A stretch of 64,000 nucleotides of DNA from Lasioglossum baleicum (lineage: Eukaryota; Arthropoda; Insecta; Hymenoptera; Halictidae): NCBI RefSeq assembly GCF_051020765.1, contig NW_027469123.1, positions 310,001 to 374,000 on the forward strand. Direction: 5' to 3'. Made by a program: the position numbers and the translations under genes. Under the pieces are notes generated by a model that saw only the letters and a program-made list of their open reading frames with translations, was not told the DNA's origin and did not search any database. Below, one piece after another: positions 33,601 to 48,456 of the stretch (positions are counted from its first letter, which is position 1; each line of letters starts with the position of its first letter).

Positions 33601-36600
33601 CGACCCGCATAAAACTTAAAAATGTGATAAAATAAAAGATAAAATCAATAAATGAAAACGTGTATAGATAAAATTGATAAAATAAAAGTTAATAAATAAA
33701 TAAATAATTATAAGTAAATAAATACAATGGACAAAACACAACAAACATAAGAAGGGGGGCAAAATAAAGGGGAATAAACGATAAAGATAAAATTTATAAT
33801 ATAGAATGTAAAATATATGTAGAATAAAATGAAATAATATAAAATAAAAGGAGGGGGGTTGACCGACAGGTCGCATCTTTGTAGAGGCTGGGAGGGGATT
33901 ATTGCACTACCTCGCCCCCCACAACCTGCCCACCCCGGGTGCGCCTTAACGGCCAGCCCCCCTTGGCGGCGATGGAAGTACTAAGTAGTCCCGCCGCCGC
34001 CATTACGTCTGCGGCCCCTTACAGGGGGCCGACGGCCTCGTCGGGGTTGCCCCGCCGATGCTAGCCTCCAGGCGGAGAGGGGGTCGGCTTCCCTCTCCCT
34101 CTCCGCTGCCTCCTTCTGCGTTATGACAATCTCGCAGAAGGAGGCAAACGCTGCTCTTGACCTCTCGCTGCCGATCATGTGGTCGACCACGACCGACAAC
34201 GAGAGGTCCATCCCAATAACGCCCCTTAGGTCTCTGCGCGTCGCCGACCACGCTGGACATTCTTCCAGCGTATGCCGCGCAGAGTTCTGGGCCTCCTCGC
34301 AGTGGTGGCACTGCGATCCTCCCAGTGCCAGTTATGAACACACAGTTTGAGGAAACGGCGGTATGCAGGTAATTTAACTTATGCGCATGCATTGCTGCAA
34401 CTTGTGCTGTATAATTTAGAATTTCTGTTACCGCGCCATCCGATTTTTATACATGTGCAAATACTCGTACACGCTGCATTGTATTTTTTTCCGCACGCGA
34501 CAAGGAGGGGACAGAGGCGAGTTCCGGCTCGCGTCTGTCCCCACCCCCCGTCCCACCTCCCCTGGTCGATCCGCATAAAACTTAAAAATATGATAAATTA
34601 AAAGATAAAATCAATAAATGAAAACGTGTATAGATAAAATAGATAAAATAAAAGTTAATAAATAAATAAATAATAATAAGTAAATAAATACAATGGACAA
34701 AACACAACAAACATAAGAAGGGGGGCAAAATAAAGGGGAATAAACGATAAAGATAAAATTCATAATATAGAATATAAAATATATGTAGAATAAAATGAAA
34801 TATTATATAATAAAAGGAGGGGGGTTGACCGACAGGTCGCATCTTTGTAGAGGCGGGGAGGGGATTATTGCACTACCTCGCCCCCCACGACCTGCCCACC
34901 CCGGGGGCGCCTTAACGGCCAGCCCCCCTTGGCGGCGGTGGAAGTACTAAGTAGTCCCGCCGCCGCCATTACGTCTGCGGCCCCTTACAGGGGGCCGACG
35001 GCCTCGTCGGGGTTGCCCCGCCGATGCTAGCCTCCTGGCGGAGAGGGGGTCGGCTTCTCTCTCCCTCTCCGCTGCCTCCTTCTGCGTTATGACAATCTCG
35101 CAGAAGGAGGCAAACGCTGCTCTTGACCTCTCGCTGCCGATCATGTGGTCGACCACGACCGACAACGAGAGGTCCATCCCAATAACGCCCCTTAGGTCTC
35201 TGCGCGGCGCCGACCACGCTGGACATTCTTCCAGCGTATGCCGCGCAGAGTCCTGGGCCTCCTCGCAGTGGTGGCACTGCGATCTTCCCACTGCCAGTTA
35301 TGAACACACAGTTTGAGGAAACGGCGGTATGCAGGTAATTTAACTTATGCGCATGCATTGCTGCAACTTGTGCTGTATAATTTAGAATTTTTGTTACCGC
35401 GCCATCCGATTTTTATACATGTGCAAATACTCGTACACGCTGCATTGTATTTTTTTCCGCACGCGACAAGGAGGGGACAGAGGCGAGTTCCGGCTCGCGT
35501 CTGTCCCCACCCCCCGTCCCACCCCCCTGGTCGACCCGCATAAAACTTAAAAATATGATAAAATAAAAGATAAAATCAATAAATGAAAACGTGTATAGAT
35601 AAAATAGATAAAATAAAAGTTAATAAATAAATAAATAATAATAAGTAAATAAATACAATGGACAAAACACAACAAACATAAGAAGGGGGGCAAAATAAAG
35701 GGGAATAAACGATAAAGATAAAATTTATAATATAGAATATAAAATATATGTAGAATAAAATGAAATATTATAAAATAAAAGGAGGGGGGTTGACCGACAG
35801 GTCGCATCTTTGTAGAGGCTGGGAGGGGATTATTGCACTACCTCGCCCCCCACGACCTGCCCACCCCGGGGGCGCCTTAACGGCCAGCCCCCCTTGGCGG
35901 CGGTGGAAGTACTAAGTAGTCCCGCCGCCGCCATTACGTCTGCGGCCCCTTACAGGGGGCCGACGGCCTCGTCGGGGTTGCCCCGCCGATGCTAGCCTCC
36001 AGGCGGAGAGGGGGTCGGCTTCCCTCTCCCTCTCCGCTGCCTCCTTCTGCGTTATGACAATCTCGCAGAAGGAGGCAAACGCTGCTCTTGACCTCTCGCT
36101 GCCGATCATGTGGTCGACCATGACCGACAACGAGAGGTCCATCCCAATAACGCCCCTTAGGTCTCTGCGCGGCGCCGACCACGCTGGACATTCTTCCAGC
36201 GTATGCCGCGCAGAGTCCTGGGCCTCCTCGCAGTGGTGACACTGCGATCCTCCCAGTGCCAGTTATGAACACACAGTTTGAGGAAACGGCGGTATGCAGG
36301 TAATTTAACTTATGCGCATGCATTGCTGCAACTTGTGCTGTATAATTTGGAATTTTTGTTACCGCGCCATCCGATTTTTATACATGTGCAAATACTCGTA
36401 CACGCTGCATTGTATTTTTTTCCGCACGCGACAAGAAGGGGACAGAGGCGAGTTCCGGCTCGCGTCTGTCCCCACCCCCCGTCCCACCCCCCTGGTCGAC
36501 CCGCATAAAACTTAAAAATGTGATAAAATAAAAGATAAAATCAATAAATGAAAACGTGTATAGATAAAATTGATAAAATAAAAGTTAATAAATAAATAAA

Positions 36601-39600
36601 TAATTATAAGTAAATAAATACAATGGACAAAACACAACAAACATAAGAAGGGGGGCAAAATAAAGGGGAATAAACGATAAAGATAAAATTTATAATATAG
36701 AATGTAAAATATATGTAGAATAAAATGAAATAATATAAAATAAAAGGAGGGGGGTTGACCGACAGGTCGCATCTTTGTAGAGGCTGGGAGGGGATTATTG
36801 CACTACCTCGCCCCCCACAACCTGCCCACCCCGGGTGCGCCTTAACGGCCAGCCCCCCTTGGCGGCGATGGAAGTACTAAGTAGTCCCGCCGCCGCCATT
36901 ACGTCTGCGGCCCCTTACAGGGGGCCGACGGCCTCGTCGGGGTTGCCCCGCCGATGCTAGCCTCCAGGCGGAGAGGGGGTCGGCTTCCCTCTCCCTCTCC
37001 GCTGCCTCCTTCTGCGTTATGACAATCTCGCAGAAGGAGGCAAACGCTGCTCTTGACCTCTCGCTGCCGATCATGTGGTCGACCACGACCGACAACGAGA
37101 GGTCCATCCCAATAACGCCCCTTAGGTCTCTGCGCGTCGCCGACCACGCTGGACATTCTTCCAGCGTATGCCGCGCAGAGTTCTGGGCCTCCTCGCAGTG
37201 GTGGCACTGCGATCCTCCCAGTGCCAGTTATGAACACACAGTTTGAGGAAACGGCGGTATGCAGGTAATTTAACTTATGCGCATGCATTGCTGCAACTTG
37301 TGCTGTATAATTTAGAATTTCTGTTACCGCGCCATCCGATTTTTATACATGTGCAAATACTCGTACACGCTGCATTGTATTTTTTTCCGCACGCGACAAG
37401 GAGGGGACAGAGGCGAGTTCCGGCTCGCGTCTGTCCCCACCCCCCGTCCCACCTCCCCTGGTCGATCCGCATAAAACTTAAAAATATGATAAATTAAAAG
37501 ATAAAATCAATAAATGAAAACGTGTATAGATAAAATAGATAAAATAAAAGTTAATAAATAAATAAATAATAATAAGTAAATAAATACAATGGACAAAACA
37601 CAACAAACATAAGAAGGGGGGCAAAATAAAGGGGAATAAACGATAAAGATAAAATTTATAATATAGAATATAAAATATATGTAGAATAAAATGAAATATT
37701 ATAAAATAAAAGGAGGGGGGTTGACCGACAGGTCGCATCTTTGTAGAGGCGGGGAGGGGATTATTGCACTACCTCGCCCCCCACGACCTGCCCACCCCGG
37801 GGGCGCCTTAACGGCCAGCCCCCCTTGGCGGCGGTGGAAGTACTAAGTAGTCCCGCCGCCGCCATTACGTCTGCGGCCCCTTACAGGGGGCCGACTGCCT
37901 CGTCGGGGTTGCCCCGCCGATGCTAGCCTCCAGGTGGAGAGGGGGTCGGCTTCCCTCTCCCTCTCCGCTGCCTCCTTCTGCGTTATGACAATCTCGCAGA
38001 AGGAGGCAAACGCTGCTCTTGACCTCTCGCTGCCGATCATGTGGTCGACCACGACCGACAACGAGAGGTCCATCCCAATAACGCCCCTTAGGTCTCTGCG
38101 CGGCGCCGACCACGCTGGACATTCTTCCAGCGAATGCCGCGCAGAGTCCTGGGCCTCCTCGCAGTGGTGACACTGCGATCCTCCCAGTGCCAGTTATGAA
38201 CACACAGTTTGAGGAAACGGCGGTATGCAGGTAATTTAACTTATGCGCATGCATTGCTGCAACTTGTGCTGTATAATTTAGAATTTTTGTTACCGCGCCA
38301 TCCGATTTTTATACATGTGCAAATACTCGTACACGCTGCATTGTATTTTTTTCCGCACGCGACAAGGAGGGGACAGAGGCGAGTTCCGGCTCGCGTCTGT
38401 CCCCACCCCCCGTCCCACCCCCCTGGTCGACCCGCATAAAACTTAAAAATATGATAAAATAAAAGATAAAATCAATAAATGAAAACGTGTATAGATAAAA
38501 TAGATAAAATAAAAGTCAATAAAGAAATAAATAATAATGAGTAAATAAATACAATGGACAAAACACAACAAACATAAGAAGGGGGGCAAAATAAAGGGGA
38601 ATAAACGATAAAGATAAAATTCATAATATAGAATATAAAATATATGTAGAATAAAATGAAATATTATATAATAAAAGGAGGGGGGTTGACCGACAGGTCG
38701 CATCTTTGTAGAGGCGGGGAGGGGATTATTGCACTACCTCGCCCCCCACGACCTGTCCACCCCGGGGGCGCCTTAACGGCCAGCCCCCCTTGGCGGCGGT
38801 GGAAGTACTAAGTAGTCTCAGCGCCGCCATTACGTCTGCGCCCCTTACAGGGGGCCGACGGCCTCGTCGGGGTTGCCCCGCCGATGCTAGCCTCCTGGCG
38901 GAGAGGGGGTCGGCTTCCCTCTCCCTCTCCGCTGCCTCCTTCTGCGTTATGACAATCTCGCAGAAGGAGGCAAACGCTGCTCTTGACCTCTCGCTGCCGA
39001 TCATGTGGTCGACCACGACCGACAACGAGAGGTCCATCCCAATAACGCCCCTTAGGTCTCTGCGCGTCGCCGACCACGCTGGACATTCTTCCAGCGTATG
39101 CCGCGCAGAGTCCTGGGCCTCCTCGCAGTGGTGGCACTGCGATCCTCCCAGTGCCAGTTATGAACACACAGTTTGAGGAAACGGCGGTATGCAGGTAATT
39201 TAACTTATGCGCATGCATTGCTGCAACTTGTGCTGTATAATTTAGAATTTTTGTTACCGCGCCATCCGATTTTTATACATGTGCAAATATTCGTACACGG
39301 TGCATTGTATTTTTTTCCGCACGCGACGAGGAGGGGACAGAGGCGAGTTCCGGCTCGCGTCTGTCCCCTCCCCCCGTCCCGCCCCCCCTGGTCGACCCGC
39401 ATAAAGCTTAAAAATATGATAATATAAAAGATAAAATCAATAAATGAAAACGTGTATAGATAAAATAGATAAAATAAAAGTCAATAAAGAAATAAATAAT
39501 AATGAGTAAATAAATACAATGGACAAAACACAACAAACATAAGAAGGGGGGCAAAATAAAGGGGAATAAACAATAAAGATAAAATTCATAATATAGAATA

Positions 39601-42600
39601 TAAAATATATGTAGAATAAAATGAAATATTATAAAATAAAAGGAGGGGGGTTGACCGACAGGTCGCATCTTTGTAGAGGCGGGGAGGGGATTATTGCACT
39701 ACCTCGCCCCCCACGACCTGTCCACCCCGGGAGCGCCTTAACGGCCAGCCCCCCTTGGCGGCGGTGGAAGTACTAAGTAGTCCCGCCGCCGCCATTACGT
39801 CTGCGGCCCCTTACAGGGGGCCGACGGCCTCGTCGGGGTTGCCCCGCCGATGCTAGCCTCCTGGCGGAGAGGGGGTCGGCTTCCCTCTCCCTCTCCGCTG
39901 CCTCCTTCTGCGTTATGACAATCTCGCAGAAGGAGGCAAACGCTGCTCTTGACCTCTCGCTGCCGATCATGTGGTCGACCACGACCGACAACGAGAGGTC
40001 CATCCCAATAACGCCCCTTAGGTCTCTGCGCGTCGCCGACCACGCTGGACATTCTTCCAGCGTATGCCGCGCAGAGTCCTGGGCCTCCTCGCAGTGGTGG
40101 CACTGCGATCCTCCCAGTGCCAGTTATCAACACACAGTTTGAGGAAACGGCGGTATGCAGGTAATTTAACTTATGCGCATGCATTGCTGCAACTTGTGCT
40201 GTATAATTTAGAATTTTTGTTACCGCGCCATCCGATTTTTATACATGTGCAAATATTCGTACACGGTGCATTGTATTTTTTTCCGCACGCGACGAGGAGG
40301 GGACAGAGGCGAGTTCCGGCTCGCGTCTGTCCCCTCCCCCCGTCCCGCCACCCCTGGTCGACCCGCATAAAGCTTAAAAATATGATAATATAAAAGATAA
40401 AATCAATAAATGAAAACGTGTATAGATAAAATAGATAAAATAAAAGTCAATAAAGAAATAAATAATAATGAGTAAATAAATACAATGGACAAAACACAAC
40501 AAACATAAGAAGGGGGGCAAAATAAAGGGGAATAAACGATAAAGATAAAATTCATAATATAGAATATAAAATATATGTAGAATAAAATGAAATATTATAA
40601 AATAAAAGGAGGGGGGTTGACCGACAGGTCGCATCTTTGTAGAGGCGGGGAGGGGATTATTGCACTACCTCGCCCCCCACGACCTGCCCACCCCGGGGGC
40701 GCCTTAACGGCCAGCCCCCCTTGGCGGCGGTGGAAGTACTAAGTAGTCCCGCCGCCGCCATTACGTCTGCGGCCCCTTACAGGGGGCCGACGGCCTCGTC
40801 GGGGTTGCCCCGCCGATGCTAGCCTCCAGGTGGAGAGGGGGTCGGCTTCCCTCTCCCTCTCCGCTGCCTCCTTCTGCGTTATGACAATCTCGCAGAAGGA
40901 GGCAAACGCTGCTCTTGACCTCTCGCTGCCGATCATGTGGTCGACCACGACCGACAACGAGAGGTCCATCCCAATAACGCCCCTTAGGTCTCTGCGCGGC
41001 GCCGACCACGCTGGACATTCTTCCAGCGAATGCCGCGCAGAGTCCTGGGCCTCCTCGCAGTGGTGACACTGCGATCCTCCCAGTGCCAGTTATGAACACA
41101 CAGTTTGAGGAAACGGCGGTATGCAGGTAATTTAACTTATGCGCATGCATTGCTGCAACTTGTGCTGTATAATTTAGAATTTTTGTTACCGCGCCATCCG
41201 ATTTTTATACATGTGCAAATACTCGTACACGCTGCATTGTATTTTTTTCCGCACGCGACAAGGAGGGGACAGAGGCGAGTTCCGGCTCGAGTCTGTCCCC
41301 ACCCCCCGTCCCACCCCCCTGGTCGACCCGCATAAAACTTAAAAATATGATAAAATAAAAGATAAAATCAATAAATGAAAACGTGTATAGATAAAATAGA
41401 TAAAATAAAAGTCAATAAAGAAATAAATAATAATGAGTAAATAAATACAATGGACAAAACACAACAAACATAAGAAGGGGGGCAAAATAAAGGGGAATAA
41501 ACGATAAAGATAAAATTCATAATATAGAATATAAAATATATGTAGAATAAAATGAAATATTATATAATAAAAGGAGGGGGGTTGACCGACAGGTCGCATC
41601 TTTGTAGAGGCGGGGAGGGGATTATTGCACTACCTCGCCCCCCACGACCTGTCCACCCCGGGAGCGCCTTAACGGCCAGCCCCCCTTGGCGGCGGTGGAA
41701 GTACTAAGTAGTCCCGCCGCCGCCATTACGTCTGCGGCCCCTTACAGGGGGCCGACGGCCTCGTCGGGGTTGCCCCGCCGATGCTAGCCTCCAGGCGGAG
41801 AGGGGGTCGGCTTCCCTCTCCCTCTCCGCTGCCTCCTTCTGCGTTATGACAATCTCGCAGAAGGAGGCAAACGCTGCTCTTGACCTCTCGCTGCCGATCA
41901 TGTGGTCGACCACGACCGACAACGAGAGGTCCATCCCAATAACGCCCCTTAGGTCTCTGCGCGTCGCCGACCACGCTGGACATTCTTCCAGCGTATGCCG
42001 CGCAGAGTCCTGGGCCTCCTCGCAGTGGTGACACTGCGATCCTCCCAGTGCCAGTTATGAACACACAGTTTGAGGAAACGGCGGTATGCAGGTAATTTAA
42101 CTTATGCGCATGCATTGCTGCAACTTGTGCTGTATAATTTAGAATTTTTGTTACCGCGCCATCCGATTTTTATACATGTGCAAATACTCGTACACGCTGC
42201 ATTGTATTTTTTTCCGCACGCGACAAGGAGGGGACAGAGGCGAGTTCCGGCTCGCGTCTGTCCCCACCCCCCGTCCCATCTCCCCTGGTCGATCCGCATA
42301 AAACTTAAAAATATGATAAATTAAAAGATAAAATCAATAAATGAAAACGTGTATAGATAAAATAGATAAAATAAAAGTTAATAAATAAATAAATAATAAT
42401 AAGTAAATAAATACAATGGACAAAACACAACAAACATAAGAAGGGGGGCAAAATAAAGGGGAATAAACGATAAAGATAAAATTTACAATATAGAATATAA
42501 AATATATGTAGAATAAAATGAAATATTATAAAATAAAAGGAGGGGGGTTGACCGACAGGTCGCATCTTTGTTGAGGCTGGGAGGGGATTATTGCACTACC

Positions 42601-45600
42601 TCGCCCCCCACGACCTGCCCACCCCGGGGGCGCCTTAACGGCCAGCCCCCCTTGGCGGCGGTGGAAGTACTAAGTAGTCCCGCCGCCGCCATTACGTCTG
42701 CGGCCCCTTACAGGGGGCCGACGGCCTCGTCGGGGTTGCCCCGCCGATGCTAGCCTCCAGGCGGAGAGGGGGTCGGCTTCTCTCTCCCTCTCCGCTGCCT
42801 CCTTCTGCGTTATGACAATCTCGCAGAAGGAGGCAAACGCTGCTCTTGACCTCTCGCTGCCGATCATGTGGTCGACCACGACCGACAACGAGAGGTCCAT
42901 CCCAATAACGCCCCTTAGGTCTCTGCGCGGCGCCGACCACGCTGGACATTCTTCCAGCGTATGCCGCGCAGAGTCCTGGGCCTCCTCGCAGTGGTGACAC
43001 TGCGATCCTCCCAGTGCCAGTTATGAACACACAGTTTGAGGAAACGGCGGTATGCAGGTAATTTAACTTATGCGCATGCATTGCTGCAACTTGTGCTGTA
43101 TAATTTAGAATTTTTGTTACCGCGCCATCCGATTTTTATACATGTGCAAATACTCGTACACGCTGCATTGTATTTTTTTCCGCACGCGACAAGGAGGGGA
43201 CAGAGGCGAGTTCCGGCTCGCGTCTGTCCCCACCCCCCGTCCCACCCCCCTGGTCGACCCGCATAAAACTTAAAAATATGATAAAATAAAAGATAAAATC
43301 AATAAATGAAAACGTGTATAGATAAAATAGATAAAATAAAAGTCAATAAAGAAATAAATAATAATGAGTAAATAAATACAATGGACAAAACACAACAAAC
43401 ATAAGAAGGGGGGCAAAATAAAGGGGAATAAACGATAAAGATAAAATTCATAATATAGAATATAAAATATATGTAGAATAAAATGAAATATTATATAATA
43501 AAAGGAGGGGGGTTGACCGACAGGTCGCATCTTTGTAGAGGCGGGGAGGGGATTATTGCACTACCTCGCCCCCCACGACCTGTCCACCCCGGGGGCGCCT
43601 TAACGGCCAGCCCCCCTTGGCGGCGGTGGAAGTACTAAGTAGTCCCGCCGTCGCCATTACGTCTGCGGCCCCTTACAGGGGGCCGACGGCCTCGTCGGGG
43701 TTGCCCCGCCGATGCTAGCCTCCTGGCGGAGAGGGGGTCGGCTTCCCTCTCCCTCTCCGCTGCCTCCTTCTGCGTTATGACAATCTCGCAGAAGGAGGCA
43801 AACGCTGCTCTTGACCTCTCGCTGCCGATCATGTGGTCGACCACGACCGACAACGAGAGGTCCATCCCAATAACGCCCCTTAGGTCTCTGCGCGTCGCCG
43901 ACCACGCTGGACATTCTTCCAGCGTATGCCGCGCAGAGTCCTGGGCCTCCTCGCAGTGGTGGCACTGCGATCCTCCCAGTGCCAGTTATGAACACACAGT
44001 TTGAGGAAACGGCGGTATGCAGGTAATTTAACTTATGCGCATGCATTGCTGCAACTTGTGCTGTATAATTTAGAATTTTTGTTACCGCGCCATCCGATTT
44101 TTATACATGTGCAAATATTCGTACACGGTGCATTGTATTTTTTTCCGCACGCGACAAGGAGGGGACAGAGGCGAGTTCCGGCTCGCGTCTGTCCCCACCC
44201 CCCGTCCCACCCCCCTGGTCGACCCGCATAAAACTTAAAAATATGATAAATTAAAAGATAAAATCAATAAATGAAAACGTGTATAGATAAAATAGATAAA
44301 ATAAAAGTTAATAAATAAATAAATAATAATAAGTAAATAAATACAATGGACAAAACACAACAAACATAAAAAGGGGGGCAAAATAAAGGGGAATAAACGA
44401 TAAAGATAAAATTTATAATATAGAATATAAAATATATGTAGAATAAAATGAAATATTATAAAATAAAAGGAGGGGGGTTGACCGACAGGTCGCATCTTTG
44501 TAGAGGCTGGGAGGGGATTATTGCACTACCTCGCCCCCCACGACCTGCCCTCCCCGGGGGCGCCTTAACGGCCAGCCCCCCTTGGCGGCGGTGGAAGTAC
44601 TAAGTAGTCCCGCCGCCGCCATTACGTCTGCGGCCCCTTACAGGGGGCCGACGGCCTCGTCGGGGTTGCCCCGCCGATGCTAGCCTCCAGGCGGAGAGGG
44701 GGTCGGCTTCTCTCTCCCTCTCCGCTGCCTCCTTCTGCGTTATGACAATCTCGCAGAAGGAGGCAAACGCTGCTCTTGACCTCTCGCTGCCGATCATGTG
44801 GTCGACCACGACCGACCACGAGAGGTCCATCCCAATAACGCCCCTTAGGTCTCTGCGCGGCGCCGACCACGCTGGACATTCTTCCAGCGAATGCCGCGCA
44901 GAGTCCTGGGCCTCCTCGCAGTGGTGACACTGCGATCCTCCCAGTGCCAGTTATGAACACACAGTTTGAGGAAACGGCGGTATGCAGGTAATTTAACTTA
45001 TGCGCATGCATTGCTGCAACTTGTGCTGTATAATTTAGAATTTTTGTTACCGCGCCATCCGATTTTTATACATGTGCAAATATTCGTACACGGTGCATTG
45101 TATTTTTTTCCGCACGCGACAAGGAGGGGACAGAGGCGAGTTCCGGCTCGCGTCTGTCCCCACCCCCCGTCCCACCCCCCTGGTCGACCCGCATAAAACT
45201 TAAAAATATGATAAATTAAAAGATAAAATCAATAAATGAAAACGTGTATAGATAAAATAGATAAAATAAAAGTTAATAAATAAATAAATAATAATAAGTA
45301 AATAAATACAATGGACAAAACACAACAAACATAAGAAGGGGGGCAAAATAAAGGGGAATAAACGATAAAGATAAAATTTATAATATAGAATATAAAATAT
45401 ATGTAGAATAAAATGAAATATTATAAAATAAAAGGAGGGGGGTTGACCGACAGGTCGCATCTTTGTAGAGGCTGGGAGGGGATTATTGCACTACCTCGCC
45501 CCCCACGACCTGCCCTCCCCGGGGGCGCCTTAACGGCCAGCCCCCCTTGGCGGCGGTGGAAGTACTAAGTAGTCCCGCCGCCGCCATTACGTCTGCGGCC

Positions 45601-48450
45601 CCTTACAGGGGGCCGACGGCCTCGTCGGGGTTGCCCCGCCGATGCTAGCCTCCAGGCGGAGAGGGGGTCGGCTTCTCTCTCCCTCTCCGCTGCCTCCTTC
45701 TGCGTTATGACAATCTCGCAGAAGGAGGCAAACGCTGCTCTTGACCTCTCGCTGCCGATCATGTGGTCGACCACGACCGACCACGAGAGGTCCATCCCAA
45801 TAACGCCCCTTAGGTCTCTGCGCGGCGCCGACCACGCTGGACATTCTTCCAGCGTATGCCGCGCAGAGTCCTGGGCCTCCTCGCAGTGGTGACACTGCGA
45901 TCCTCCCAGTGCCAGTTATGAACACACAGTTTGAGGAAACGGCGGTATGCAGGTAATTTAACTTATGCGCATGCATTGCTGCAACTTGTGCTGTATAATT
46001 TAGAATTTTTGTTACCGCGCCATCCGATTTTTATACATGTGCAAATACTCGTACACGCTGCATTGTATTTTTTTCCGCACGCGACAAGGAGGGGACAGAG
46101 GCGAGTTCCGGCTCGCGTCTGTCCCCACCCCCCGTCCCACCCCCCTGGTCGACCCGCATAAAACTTAAAAATATGATAAAATAAAAGATAAAATCAATAA
46201 ATGAAAACGTGTATAGATAAAATAGATAAAATAAAAGTCAATAAAGAAATAAATAATAATGAGTAAATAAATACAATGGACAAAACACAACAAACATAAG
46301 AAGGGGGGCAAAATAAAGGGGAATAAACGATAAAGATAAAATTCATAATATAGAATATAAAATATATGTAGAATAAAATGAAATATTATATAATAAAAGG
46401 AGGGGGGTTGACCGACAGGTCGCATCAATGTAGAGGCGGGGAGGGAATTATTGCACTACCTCGCCCCCCACGACCTGTCCACCCCGGGGGCGCCTTAACG
46501 GCCAGCCCCCCTTGGCGGCGGTGGAAGTACTAAGTAGTCCCGCCGCCGCCATTACGTCTGCGGCCCCTTACAGGGGGCCGACGGCCTCGTCGGGGTTGCC
46601 CCGCCGATGCTAGCCTCCTGGCGGAGAGGGGGTCGGCTTCCCACTCCCTCTCCGCTGCCTCCTTCTGCGTTATGACAATCTCGCAGAAGGAGGCAAACGC
46701 TGCTCTTGACCTCTCGCTGCCGATCATGTGGTCGACCACGACCGACAACGAGAGGTCCATCCCAATAACGCCCCTTAGGTCTCTGCGCGTCGCCGACCAC
46801 GCTGGACATTCTTCCAGCGTATGCCGCGCAGAGTCCTGGGCCTCCTCGCAGTGGTGGCACTGCGATCCTCCCAGTGCCAGTTATGAACACACAGTTTGAG
46901 GAAACGGCGGTATGCAGGTAATTTAACTTATGCGCATGCATTGCTGCAACTTGTGCTGTATAATTTAGAATTTTTGTTACCGCGCCATCCGATTTTTATA
47001 CATGTGCAAATACTCGTACACGCTGCATTGTATTTTTTTCCGCACGCGACAAGGAGGGGACAGAGGCGAGTTCCGGCTCGCGTCTGTCCCCACCCCCCGT
47101 CCCAACCCCCTGGTCGACCCGCATAAAACTTAAAAATATGATAAAATAAAAGATAAAATCAATAAATGAAAACGTGTATAGATAAAATAGATAAAATATA
47201 AGTCAATAAAGAAATAAATAATAATGAGTAAATAAATACAATGGACAAAACACAACAAACATAAGAAGGGGGGCAAAATAAAGGGGAATAAACGATAAAG
47301 ATAAAATTTATAATATAGAATATAAAATATATGTAGAATAAAATGAAATATTATAAAATAAAAGGAGGGGGGTTGACCGACAGGTCGCATCTTTGTAGAG
47401 GCTGGGAGGGGATTATTGCACTACCTCGCCCCCCACGACCTGCCCTCCCCGGGGGCGCCTTAACGGCCAGCCCCCCTTGGCGGCGGTGGAAGTACTAAGT
47501 AGTCCCGCCGCCGCCATTACGTCTGCGGCCCCTTACAGGGGGCCGACGGCCTCGTCGGGGTTGCCCCGCCGATGCTAGCCTCCAGGCGGAGAGGGGGTCG
47601 GCTTCTCTCTCCCTCTCCGCTGCCTCCTTCTGCGTTATGACAATCTCGCAGAAGGAGGCAAACGCTGCTCTTGACCTCTCGCTGCCGATCATGTGGTCGA
47701 CCACGACCGACCACGAGAGGTCCATCCCAATAACGCCCCTTAGGTCTCTGCGCGGCGCCGACCACGCTGGACATTCTTCCAGCGTATGCCGCGCAGAGTC
47801 CTGGGCCTCCTCGCAGTGGTGACACTGCGATCCTCCCAGTGCCAGTTATGAACACACAGTTTGAGGAAACGGCGGTATGCAGGTAATTTAACTTATGCGC
47901 ATGCATTGCTGCAACTTGTGCTGTATAATTTAGAATTTTTGTTACCGCGCCATCCGATTTTTATACATGTGCAAATATTCGTACACGGTGCATTGTATTT
48001 TTTTCCGCACGCGACAAGGAGGGGACAGAGGCGAGTTCCGGCTCGCGTCTGTCCCCACCCCCCGTCCCACCCCCCTGGTCGACCCGCATAAAACTTAAAA
48101 ATATGATAAAATAAAAGATAAAATCAATAAATGAAAACGTGTATAGATAAAATAGATAAAATAAAAGTTAATAAATAAATAAATAATAATGAGTAAATAA
48201 ATACAATGGACAAAACACAACAAACATAAGAAGGGGGGCAAAATAAAGGGGAATAAACGATAAAGATAAAATTCATAATATAGAATATAAAATATATGTA
48301 GAATAAAATGAAATATTATATAATAAAAGGAGGGGGGTTGACCGACAGGTCGCATCTTTGTAGAGGCGGGGAGGGGATTATTGCACTACCTCGACCCCCA
48401 CGACCTGTCCACCCCGGGGGCGCCTTAACGGCCAGCCCCCCTTGGCGGCG
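27605..48450. repeat. Middle block of the 965-bp satellite array
   Basis: Resumes in phase after the Gypsy element and runs about 21.6 units to the Transib-like insertion. R1-fragment stops mark the units near 28186, 29155, 30121, 31086, 32051, 33016, 33981, 34947, 35912, 36877, 37843, 38808, 39773, 40739, 41704, 42670, 43635, 44600, 45565, 46530 and 47495. The unit near 38808 carries small changes (tagtctcagcgcc, a lost base in gcgcccctt) that alter the end of the fragment. No other gene is seen. Confidence 0.97.
31700..37490. repeat. Tandem duplication of a three-unit block (2 x 2,896 bp)
   Basis: The unit trio at 32051, 33016 and 33981 reappears at 34947, 35912 and 36877 with the same private variants 2,896 bp apart. 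These include cttcccactgcc at 32387 and 35283, gaccatgaccgac near 33221 and 36117, and the gcgcgtcgcc plus agttctggg pair near 34237-34287 and 37133-37183. The outer boundaries are approximate because neighbouring units are almost identical. Confidence 0.8.
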
Positions 48451-48456
48451 CACAGT

